A DNA stretch of 25,335 bases from Erysipelotrichaceae bacterium (lineage in GTDB: Bacteria > Bacillota_I > Bacilli_A > Erysipelotrichales > Erysipelotrichaceae). Both the position numbers and the translations under genes were made by a program. Below the pieces are notes generated by a model. It did no database searches, was not told the DNA's origin, and saw nothing but the letters and a program-made list of their open reading frames with translations. Below, one piece after another: positions 9,418-16,749 of this stretch; the stretch's first letter is position 1; each line of letters begins with the position of its first letter. The stretch spans positions 1 through 25,335 of the forward strand of contig JAHHRC010000011.1 in the NCBI GenBank assembly GCA_020026035.1. The letters are read 5' to 3'.

Positions 9418-9441
9418 AGAAAAAGCAGGATTCCTCCTGCT
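9414..9441 (-). terminator. Rho-independent terminator of the ECF transporter operon
   Basis: A 7-bp perfect stem AGCAGGA / TCCTGCT closes a GGAA loop and is followed by TTTTTCTTT on the minus strand. The stem begins inside the TAG stop codon of ecfT, so coding sequence and terminator overlap by two bases. Confidence 0.88.
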
Positions 9442-10297
9442 ACATCGTCCATGGATTCCAAATCGAAAACCGTGGTGGATTGATAAACTTATACTCCGCA
9501 ATATACCAAACAAGGAAGGCAAGCATACAAAGCGACACTACATTACTTAATCGATCCCACTTTGTCGCAAATGGTTCCGCATAATAGGTACGCTTCTTCT
9601 TTTTCCCATAGCCTCTTAAATCCATCGCATTGGCAATATTCGTAACCCGTTCAAAACTTGTCACAATTAACGGCAAAAGAATCATCGCATTCTCTTTTAC
9701 ACGCTTAAAGAACTTCTCTTTCTTAGGATCTAACTCCATTCCACGACACTGCATCGATACCCGAATCGTCATAAAGTCTCTTTGAATCTCAGGAATATAG
9801 CGCAACGCTAAGGAAATAATCGTACAAACCTTATACGGTATACCAATCGCATTTAACCCTGCCGCAAATTGACTCGGTGTAATGGTCATTACAAACGTAA
9901 GTGAAACCAAGAATGTTCCAATAAACTTTAATAACCGTACTGCAAAATACCAAAGCGTCTCTCTTGAAATAAAATACCTTGCATTAAACACCAATAACTT
10001 CGTTGTCGTATCCGCAAAGTGAATCCCATAGTTTGGCTCCACTAGCCACAACAAGAAGAAATTCAACAAATTCGAGATCAACATAAACCAAACCAAGAAC
10101 TCAATCGTCTTCCAGCGTGGCTTCGTTGTCAAAAACGCCAACAGTGCAACAATCGTAGCCGGCAATAAGTAACGCATATCCCAACAAGCAATATAAAACA
10201 CAATCGACAATAAGAACAACTGCACCTTCGATTGTCCGTTCAACTTATGCAAAAAGGTATCCCCAGGTACAAGGTTAATCAATAATTTCTTGTCCAT
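9440..10297 (-). CDS. ecfT: ECF transporter transmembrane scaffold component EcfT (285 aa)
   Basis: EcfT is the membrane coupling subunit that links the two ATPase domains to the substrate-binding S component. The sequence has several hydrophobic segments (about 28-58, 66-86, 115-140, 155-170, 202-218, 250-268). It also has the two Arg-Gly coupling motifs of the family, CRG at 184-186 and LRG at 227-229, each in a cytoplasmic helix, with the basic GKKKKRT stretch following. Length is close to the usual 265-290. The first 23 bases overlap the end of the ATPase gene, which implies translational coupling. The terminator overlaps its stop codon. It closes a three-gene S-A-T operon. Confidence 0.93.
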   Translation of the reverse strand: MDKKLLINLVPGDTFLHKLNGQSKVQLFLLSIVFYIACWDMRYLLPATIVALLAFLTTKPRWKTIEFLVWFMLISNLLNFFLLWLVEPNYGIHFADTTTKLLVFNARYFISRETLWYFAVRLLKFIGTFLVSLTFVMTITPSQFAAGLNAIGIPYKVCTIISLALRYIPEIQRDFMTIRVSMQCRGMELDPKKEKFFKRVKENAMILLPLIVTSFERVTNIANAMDLRGYGKKKKRTYYAEPFATKWDRLSNVVSLCMLAFLVWYIAEYKFINPPRFSIWNPWTM

Positions 10298-12005
10298 CTA
10301 CGTTCCCCTTTCGCTCTACTTCAATAAAATGCTGAATAAAATCCGCAACCGGAATATCTGCCGCCTTGGCCAAATGGTACAACGACGTCTGTTTTAAATT
10401 CGCCTGTTCAATCAAATCCGGATCACTCAATACCGTAAATACCGAATCATCGCCAATCAACTTACAATCACTAAACACCAAAGCACGATCTGTATACTCA
10501 ATCGCTAAATGCATATCATGGGTAATAAACACAATCGTCACCCCATACTCACGATTTAACGTATCTAAAAACTCCATAATCTCGGTATAACGCTTATAGT
10601 CTTGTCCAGCGGTAGGTTCATCAAGAATCATCAAATCCGGACGAAGCGCTAGAATACTTGCAATTGTCACTCGCTTCTTTTGTCCATACGATAACGCCTC
10701 TACCGGCCAATTTCGCATCGGATACAAGCCACACATCTTAAGCGTATCAAACACCCGATCACGTATACTTCCTTCATCATAGCCATTCAATTTAAGCGCT
10801 AACGCCACTTCATCAAAGATCATATCTTTGACAATCATCTGGTTTGGATTTTGCATGACATACCCAATCTTAGAACCAAGTTCCTTAATCGAATACGTAC
10901 TCGCATTCACACCATTTACCATTACATTCCCAGTATCTGGTCTTAAAATGCCACACAACACCTTCGCCATCGTTGACTTCCCTGCCCCATTCTTACCAAT
11001 CAAGGCAATCTTTTCACCACGACGAATCGTAAAGCTCACATCCGACAACACATCATGTTCCCCATCGTAAGAAAAAGACACATGGTCAACATCAATCAAC
11101 ACATCACCAAGCTTCTTTTCTTCACTCTTTACAACCGTTTCCATTTCTTTTTGTAAGAGTGGTACAAACTTCGACACATCCAACTCATGTACATTGGCAA
11201 GATGTTCCTGATCACTAAACGTACATCCTGCATGTTTCAAAGCAGTAATATACAACGGTTCCCGTATCCCATTGACCTTTAACGCATTACTTCGCAATAG
11301 TTCATCCGGACTTGTGTCCTTTACAATACGACCATCCTGCATCAACACAATCCGGTCCACATGACGATACAACACATCTTCCAAACGATGCTCAATCATC
11401 ACAACCGTCTTATTCTCGTTTTGTTGAATGCGATCAATCAAATCCACTGCAACATTGCCCATCTTTGGATCTAACGCCGCCAATGGCTCATCAAACAACA
11501 ACACCTTGGATTCCTTATTATGCAAGACACCACCCAAAGCCACCTTCTGCTTTTGTCCACCTGATAAATCAAACGGCACATGGTCTAAGAAGTCTTCCAT
11601 ATCGACAATACGAGCTGCCTCATCGACCATTTCCAACATCTTTTTCCGTGGTACACAATCATTTTCCAACAAGAAGGCAATATCCTCACCAGCCGAAAGC
11701 CCAACAAACTGCGCATCTGAATCCTGTAGAATCGTCCCTACATATTCTGAGATTTGAAAAATGCTGGCCTGAGAAACCTCCCGACCAGCAACTTTACAAG
11801 ACCCCTTCATTTCCCCATGAAAGGAAAATGGAATCAGTCCATTGATGCAATTCGCCAGTGTCGATTTCCCACAACCACTCGGTCCTAACAGAAGAACCTT
11901 CTCGCCTTCATAAATCGTCAAATTAATATCCATCAAGGTATATTCATTCTGACTTCGATACTTAAATGAAAAATCTTTAAACTCAATCACTGGCACTTTA
12001 CTCAT
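10275..12005 (-). CDS. ECF transporter ATPase with two fused ABC domains (576 aa)
   Basis: This is a tandem EcfA-type ATPase powering the importer, with both nucleotide-binding domains in one chain (YkoD-like layout). Domain 1 has Walker A GPSGCGKST at 41-49, signature LSGGQ at 147-151, Walker B VLLFDEP around 168-174 and a switch His at 206. Domain 2 has Walker A GKNGAGKST at 337-345, signature LSYGQ at 438-442, Walker B LMILDEP around 458-464 and a switch His at 496. The second signature has Tyr where Gly is usual. The gene starts five bases after the S-component stop and overlaps ecfT by 23 bases, so the three are almost certainly co-transcribed. Most Firmicutes carry separate general-purpose ecfA1 and ecfA2 genes; a fused ATPase next to its own S and T genes suggests a dedicated system. 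Confidence 0.95.
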   Translation of the reverse strand: MSKVPVIEFKDFSFKYRSQNEYTLMDINLTIYEGEKVLLLGPSGCGKSTLANCINGLIPFSFHGEMKGSCKVAGREVSQASIFQISEYVGTILQDSDAQFVGLSAGEDIAFLLENDCVPRKKMLEMVDEAARIVDMEDFLDHVPFDLSGGQKQKVALGGVLHNKESKVLLFDEPLAALDPKMGNVAVDLIDRIQQNENKTVVMIEHRLEDVLYRHVDRIVLMQDGRIVKDTSPDELLRSNALKVNGIREPLYITALKHAGCTFSDQEHLANVHELDVSKFVPLLQKEMETVVKSEEKKLGDVLIDVDHVSFSYDGEHDVLSDVSFTIRRGEKIALIGKNGAGKSTMAKVLCGILRPDTGNVMVNGVNASTYSIKELGSKIGYVMQNPNQMIVKDMIFDEVALALKLNGYDEGSIRDRVFDTLKMCGLYPMRNWPVEALSYGQKKRVTIASILALRPDLMILDEPTAGQDYKRYTEIMEFLDTLNREYGVTIVFITHDMHLAIEYTDRALVFSDCKLIGDDSVFTVLSDPDLIEQANLKQTSLYHLAKAADIPVADFIQHFIEVERKGNVDGQEIID

Positions 12006-12010
12006 ATATC

Positions 12011-12577
12011 TTATTCCTTCGTCAAATTCTGATGAGACGCATGACGCTTCGCCATCGCAATCAACAATGGAATACCAACCACAAGCTGAATCACAAGATT
12101 ACTAGGAATCGCGGACCATGCCTGCATAAACGTTACTTCCATTTCACCAGAATAGAAATTCATTGTGATAAATGGAGTCACTAATCCAATTCCCACAACA
12201 TTTCCAACTGCAACCCATAAAATATATAACAAAATCTGTTTTCTTTCAAAGAAACCTTCTTCAATCTTCGCACCATACACCGGCAACATGCCCACAAAGA
12301 ACCCCATTACCGCATTCCCAATGGACCAATCGAACCAGAACCCCCAAGCGCCGATCAAATCTGCAAGAATGTTTCCAAAACCACAAGCAGCCGCCGCTGG
12401 AAGTGGACCAAACAACGCCCCGACAATGACTGGAACAATCATCGCTGTTGTAAGAGATGTATTCGTAAATACACGAATACCGCCATAGTTCATAAGAACC
12501 GCATACAATGCTGCTCCAATCGCAACACCGACAACTGTCTTAGTATCCCATGGACGCAAAATCTTGTACTTTTTCAT
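12011..12577 (-). CDS. ECF transporter S component, UPF0397-like (188 aa)
   Basis: The S component is the membrane protein that captures the substrate for the ECF importer. The motif pattern (KTVVGVAIGAALY, a conserved NTSL, GALFGP, then GNILADLIG with a Trp-rich WSIGNAVMGFFVGM) resembles the UPF0397 family, which databases often label riboflavin-type ECF binding proteins. About five to six hydrophobic helices and a length of 188 fit. The ATG at 12577 follows an AAGGGGGAC site. Only 71 bp separate it from the MATE gene upstream, too little for an FMN riboswitch, so regulation does not confirm the substrate. A vitamin or related micronutrient is likely; riboflavin is only one option. Confidence 0.85.
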   Translation of the reverse strand: MKKYKILRPWDTKTVVGVAIGAALYAVLMNYGGIRVFTNTSLTTAMIVPVIVGALFGPLPAAAACGFGNILADLIGAWGFWFDWSIGNAVMGFFVGMLPVYGAKIEEGFFERKQILLYILWVAVGNVVGIGLVTPFITMNFYSGEMEVTFMQAWSAIPSNLVIQLVVGIPLLIAMAKRHASHQNLTKE

Positions 12578-12604
12578 TCAAAAGTCCCCCTTAACAATGC
12601 ACTC

Positions 12605-12646
12605 ATTATAAAAAATTTAAGCCCGCTTGCATAGACCAACCAAGCG
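12605..12646 (-). promoter_or_regulatory. Compact junction: weak terminator hairpin of the MATE gene and -10 box of the ECF operon
   Basis: On the minus strand a 6-bp stem CGCTTG / CAAGCG with an 11-nt loop (12646-12624) is followed by GGCTTAAATTTTTT, a plausible but weak terminator. A perfect TATAAT (12610-12605) follows immediately, 27 bp upstream of the S-component start. No good -35 is seen at the right spacing, so the ECF operon may have this weak promoter, partly rely on read-through, or both. Confidence 0.4.
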
Positions 12647-12648
12647 AT

Positions 12649-14016
12649 TTATAACGACTTCATATGTTTTAAAATCTTTGGAAAACGAATCGCAAAAATA
12701 AGCGTACACAAAACCGCCGCAACACCATCCGCTACACTCTCCGCAAGATACACACCCAAATATCCAGGCACAACAAATTTCGGCAAAATGTATGCAAGTG
12801 GCACCAATAAAAGAATCTTTCTAAGAAGCGCGATAAACAACGACGTCTTCGGTTGATTCATCGCCACAAACATATTTTGACATGCCCGTTGCAATCCAAA
12901 AATCGACATACCAGCTAGGAAATACACCATCACTTCAGACACCGTTTCAATCAATACCGCATCATCCGTAAAAATCCCAGCCACAACATGCGGCCACAAC
13001 AAGAACACCACAATCAACACAAAGTTATACACAAAGGAAACCTTTAACATAATCCAAAACGCTTCCTTCACACGCTTTTCATCCTTATGTCCATAGTTGT
13101 AAGAAATAATCGGAATACAACCCTGACCAAACCCACTCAAAGGAACCCCAATAAACATCATCGCCGATTGCATAATGGTAAGCGCTGACACATACACATC
13201 GCCATACATCGCTAAGTTGCCATTCAACACAAAGCCAATCACCGCTTCTGTACAACCCATCACAAACGGAGACACCCCTAAAGCAAGCATCTCTTGACTA
13301 CTTTCCTTCGTAATCACAAACTTCTTTAAATCCAAACACAACTGCATCGAATCATTACTCAATTGATACAAGATATACAAACATGCAACACCTTGTGATA
13401 AAACCGAAGCCAAAGCCGCCCCTTTGACACCCATTCCAAGCCAAAAGATCAAAATCGGATCTAAGACAATGTTAATAATGGCCCCAATCAACACCGCAGC
13501 CATTGCCTTCTTCGGTAAGCCTTGCACATTCAAAAACGGCGTTAAACCGATCATTACTAACACAAAGAATGTCCCAAACAAGTAAATGCGCATATAGTCT
13601 AAGGCAAATGGCAACGTCACATCTGTAGCACCACTTGCAACTAATACAGACTCCATACCAAAATAAAACAACACAACCAAACAAACACCAAACAGAATCA
13701 ATAAACTATATCCATTCTGTAACACATCCCTTGCCTTCTTCGTATCTTGTTTGCCTAAGGCAATACTTGCAATCGGTGCACCACCTGCCCCAACAATCAA
13801 GGCAAAGGATGAAATCAAAATAATAATCGTCGAACAAATCCCAACACCTGCTAAAGCAAGTGTACCCACTCCCTCGATATGCCCAATGTAGATCCGGTCT
13901 ACAATGTTATAAAGCATATTGACAAGTTGTGCTGCAATACAAGGAAGCGCCATCTTCCAAACCAAACGACGCATATCCTCATGCTCAAATTGTTCCTCTA
14001 ACGTTAACTCCTTCAT
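12649..14016 (-). CDS. MATE family multidrug/toxin exporter (455 aa)
   Basis: The protein is an integral membrane secondary exporter of the multi-antimicrobial extrusion family, which swaps cations or drugs against sodium or protons. It shows about twelve hydrophobic segments arranged as two related halves. The N-terminal half has the family pattern PCIAAQLVNMLYNIVDRIYIG followed by GAGGAPIASIALG. The second half has SGFGQGCIPIISYNYGH. Length is typical (440-470). The ATG at 14016 follows a TTTTGGAGGTTTT site. It lies 49 bp after potD with only a short hairpin between, so it may be read through from the polyamine operon. The substrate cannot be named. Confidence 0.93.
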   Translation of the reverse strand: MKELTLEEQFEHEDMRRLVWKMALPCIAAQLVNMLYNIVDRIYIGHIEGVGTLALAGVGICSTIIILISSFALIVGAGGAPIASIALGKQDTKKARDVLQNGYSLLILFGVCLVVLFYFGMESVLVASGATDVTLPFALDYMRIYLFGTFFVLVMIGLTPFLNVQGLPKKAMAAVLIGAIINIVLDPILIFWLGMGVKGAALASVLSQGVACLYILYQLSNDSMQLCLDLKKFVITKESSQEMLALGVSPFVMGCTEAVIGFVLNGNLAMYGDVYVSALTIMQSAMMFIGVPLSGFGQGCIPIISYNYGHKDEKRVKEAFWIMLKVSFVYNFVLIVVFLLWPHVVAGIFTDDAVLIETVSEVMVYFLAGMSIFGLQRACQNMFVAMNQPKTSLFIALLRKILLLVPLAYILPKFVVPGYLGVYLAESVADGVAAVLCTLIFAIRFPKILKHMKSL

Positions 14017-14030
14017 AAAACCTCCAAAAT

Positions 14031-14056
14031 CGAAAAGACCAATACAAATGTATTGG
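14031..14056 (-). terminator. Probable terminator after potD
   Basis: The minus strand has a perfect 7-bp stem CCAATAC / GTATTGG with an ATTT loop, followed by TCTTTTCG. The stem is AT-rich and the T-tract is interrupted, so termination is probably partial and some read-through into the MATE gene is possible. Confidence 0.6.
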
Positions 14057-14065
14057 CCTAATGCA

Positions 14066-15169
14066 TTAGTTTGACATCTTCACTTTTGTCCAAAGTTCAG
14101 CTTGTTCCTTATTGACTTTTTCATTGTAGTTAAATACTTCATCAAGTTCATATCCAGAACGAGGCGTGTAAGCATCATTTCCAGCATATTCACCTTCTGC
14201 TAGTTCTTCCATTGCTTGAAGATTACTTGCTGTATATCCAACTTCTTCCGAGTTTGCCTTTGTGATTTCATAGCTAGCCATGAAGTTGATAAACGCATTC
14301 GCAAGACCTGGATTTGTCGCATTCTTAGGAATAACCATACCATCGGACCATAGGTTTGTTCCTTGGTTTGGTTCATACCAAGCCATGTCTTCGTTTTCAC
14401 TTAGAACATAAGCCGCATCCCCAGAATACATAATTGCCATATCCATTGTGCTATTTGCCATACCATCAATGACTTCATCTGTTACATAAGCAGGCTTTAC
14501 TGCTTCATTCATTTCAAGCAACCAAGCATACGCTTCGTCTAATTCATCATGATCTTCGGTATTCATGGAATATCCTAATGCCTTTAAAGCAATCATGAAC
14601 ATATCACGTTGTGAATCATAACCATACACACGACCAGCAAAGTCTGTATCATGGAAGACTTCCCAACCCTTTTCTTCAAGAACAGCCTTGTCTACATTGT
14701 TTTTGTTGTAAACAATCCCAACAGAACCCCAGAAGTAAGGAACGGAATAGTCCCCATTTGGATCATACGCTTCACGCATTTTCAACACTTGTGGGTTAAT
14801 CTTTTCTAAGTTTGGAATTTGTTCCAAATCTAACTTTTGAAGCAAGTCTTCTTTAATCAAACGTTCAATCATGTAATCACTTGGAACCAATACATCGTAA
14901 GAGTTACCACCAAGCAACTTTGTATACATGATTTCATTGGATTCGAATAGATCGTAGTTTACACGACAGTTGTACATCTTTTCAAATTCAGGAATCGCAT
15001 CTTCCGAGATATATTCTCCCCAGTTGTACACATTTAGTACATCATTCCCAAACATTTCCTTCGCATCCACAACATTTTCCACATCTGATGTGTCGCTACC
15101 ACAGCCAACAAGGCTAAAAGCTAAAACAGAACTGCATACTACTTTTGTAAGTTTTTTGAAATTAAGCAT
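14066..15169 (-). CDS. potD: Spermidine/putrescine-binding lipoprotein PotD (367 aa)
   Basis: PotD is the extracellular substrate-binding protein that delivers polyamine to the PotB-PotC channel. The N-terminus is a lipoprotein signal with lipobox LVGC (Cys23 as lipid anchor). The mature part has the family hallmarks: VYNWGEYIS near residue 50, the FESNEIMYTKL stretch, DVLVPSDYM, the SVPYFWGSVGIVYN region, and a C-terminal WTKVK tail. The length matches PotD/PotF proteins (about 350-370). The start overlaps the end of potC by eight bases and has its own AAGGAGAAAG site. Whether spermidine or putrescine is preferred cannot be read from this sequence by eye. Confidence 0.94.
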   Translation of the reverse strand: MLNFKKLTKVVCSSVLAFSLVGCGSDTSDVENVVDAKEMFGNDVLNVYNWGEYISEDAIPEFEKMYNCRVNYDLFESNEIMYTKLLGGNSYDVLVPSDYMIERLIKEDLLQKLDLEQIPNLEKINPQVLKMREAYDPNGDYSVPYFWGSVGIVYNKNNVDKAVLEEKGWEVFHDTDFAGRVYGYDSQRDMFMIALKALGYSMNTEDHDELDEAYAWLLEMNEAVKPAYVTDEVIDGMANSTMDMAIMYSGDAAYVLSENEDMAWYEPNQGTNLWSDGMVIPKNATNPGLANAFINFMASYEITKANSEEVGYTASNLQAMEELAEGEYAGNDAYTPRSGYELDEVFNYNEKVNKEQAELWTKVKMSN

Positions 15170-15959
15170 TTACTTTCTCCTTCTTCTTTTCTTTCATAGC
15201 TGGTACTACATTAATCAATATCAACACAATCGTTACCACATACACAATCATCGCTGACAATGCATTAATTGTTGGATTGGCACGCTTCACGTTTGCATAG
15301 ACATAAATCGAAATGTTCTTAACACCCGGACCGGTTGTTAATAACGAGATGACAAAGTCATCAAAGGACATCGAAAAGGCAACCAACGCCCCACTAATAA
15401 TCCCTGGTTTAATCTGCGGAATAATGACCTTCCAAAGCGCTTGGAAAGGCGTACATCCAAGATCCATCGCCGCATCCGCAAGGTTTGGATCAAGCGTTCT
15501 AAGCTTTGGCATAACACTCAACATCACATACGGAATACAGAAGGCAATATGAGCCAACACCATCGTTGTAAACCCGGTCTTAATCCGTAATGACGTAAAG
15601 AACAACATCAACCCAATCGCCGTTACAATATCCGGATTCAACATCGGCAAGTTATTTACCTGCAAAACAAACTCTTTCAACGTCTTCTTTGACTTTGATA
15701 ATCCAATTGCCGTAATCGTTCCAACAAAGGTCGAAACCGCCGTCGCAATCACCGCACATAACACTGTATACCAAATCGAAGACACAATCTCACGATTGGA
15801 AAACATCTTTTCATACCACTTCAAGGAGAACCCCGAGAAATGACTCAAAGACTTCGTGGAGTTAAACGAAAACACAACCACATATAGAATCGGCGCATAG
15901 AAGAATGCCATCACTAAGAATAAGTACAACTTCTCTTTGAACTTCGTCTTTTGTTCCAT
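15162..15959 (-). CDS. potC: Spermidine/putrescine ABC transporter permease PotC (265 aa)
   Basis: PotC is one of two membrane permeases of the polyamine importer. It has six predicted hydrophobic segments and the ABC-permease EAA loop at about 161-182 (ADAAMDLGCTPFQALWKVII), which docks on PotA. The N-terminus YAPILYVVVFSFNSTKS is typical of PotC. The ATG at 15959 overlaps the TAA of potB by one base (TAATG) with a GGAGGG site inside potB, indicating translational coupling. Its 3' end overlaps potD. Confidence 0.94.
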   Translation of the reverse strand: MEQKTKFKEKLYLFLVMAFFYAPILYVVVFSFNSTKSLSHFSGFSLKWYEKMFSNREIVSSIWYTVLCAVIATAVSTFVGTITAIGLSKSKKTLKEFVLQVNNLPMLNPDIVTAIGLMLFFTSLRIKTGFTTMVLAHIAFCIPYVMLSVMPKLRTLDPNLADAAMDLGCTPFQALWKVIIPQIKPGIISGALVAFSMSFDDFVISLLTTGPGVKNISIYVYANVKRANPTINALSAMIVYVVTIVLILINVVPAMKEKKKEKVNA

Positions 15960-16744
15960 TAGACACCCTCCTTCGCACCTTGCTTATCTAATTTTCTTGT
16001 GACTACCATTGAGATCAAAATCAAGATCGCCATAATCAAGGAAATCGCTGAACCAAAGTTCCAATCTCCTGTCATTACAAAGTAATCCTCAATCAAATTA
16101 CCAATCAATACATACTGCCCACCACCAAGTAACTTTGGAATAAAGAAACTTGATACAGCCGGCAAGAACACAAGCGTAATTCCACTTACAACACCCGATA
16201 AAGACAATGGAAGAATAACACGCTTAAACGTCTCCCTCTCATTTGCCCCTAAGTCATGTGCCGCGACAATCAACGCTGGATCAATCTTCGATAACGCTGT
16301 ATAAATCTGCAAAATCATAAATGGCAAGAAGTTATACACCATACCAATGTACACCTTCATCTCACCACTCAACCCCGTCTCCGCAAGGATTCCCTTCCAG
16401 GCATAGGTACGAACCAACATGTTAATCCACATTGGAATCGTTAATAACAGAATCGTAGTCGATTGTTGGTTTGGCTTTTGTTTGGCCATCACATACGCCG
16501 CTGGATATCCTAATAGAATACAAATCAACGTTGTAATCACCGCCATCTTAAAGCTTCTCCACAATACCGATGGGAATACAGCATCACTAAAGAATCGCGC
16601 AAAGTTTGACAATGTAAATTGCAATGTCAATACATCATTCCCCCGTGTCGTAAAGGCATACAACACCAGCATCAACATCGGGGCAATTAACATAATGCAA
16701 ATCCAAGCTACATATGGATATACAAACTTATTAAAACCCTTCAT
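15959..16744 (-). CDS. potB: Spermidine/putrescine ABC transporter permease PotB (261 aa)
   Basis: PotB is the partner permease of PotC. Six hydrophobic segments are visible, with the EAA loop at about 161-181 (AAHDLGANERETFKRVILPL). The WINMLVRTYAWKGIL segment is characteristic of PotB. It begins five bases after the potA stop with only a weak ribosome site, so it probably depends on translation of potA. The length is slightly below the family norm of about 270-285 but the protein looks complete. Confidence 0.93.
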   Translation of the reverse strand: MKGFNKFVYPYVAWICIMLIAPMLMLVLYAFTTRGNDVLTLQFTLSNFARFFSDAVFPSVLWRSFKMAVITTLICILLGYPAAYVMAKQKPNQQSTTILLLTIPMWINMLVRTYAWKGILAETGLSGEMKVYIGMVYNFLPFMILQIYTALSKIDPALIVAAHDLGANERETFKRVILPLSLSGVVSGITLVFLPAVSSFFIPKLLGGGQYVLIGNLIEDYFVMTGDWNFGSAISLIMAILILISMVVTRKLDKQGAKEGV

Positions 16745-16749
16745 CCGTA

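Noticed and set aside
11312..11845. Plus-strand open frame of 177 codons
   Set aside because: It is antisense to the first ABC domain of the ECF ATPase, whose motifs are fully conserved; the antisense product is His/Pro/Gln-rich without family features.
12578..12648. FMN or other riboswitch ahead of the ECF operon
   Set aside because: Only 71 bp separate the S-component gene from the MATE gene, and the region holds a small hairpin and a TATAAT; there is no room for a known vitamin riboswitch.
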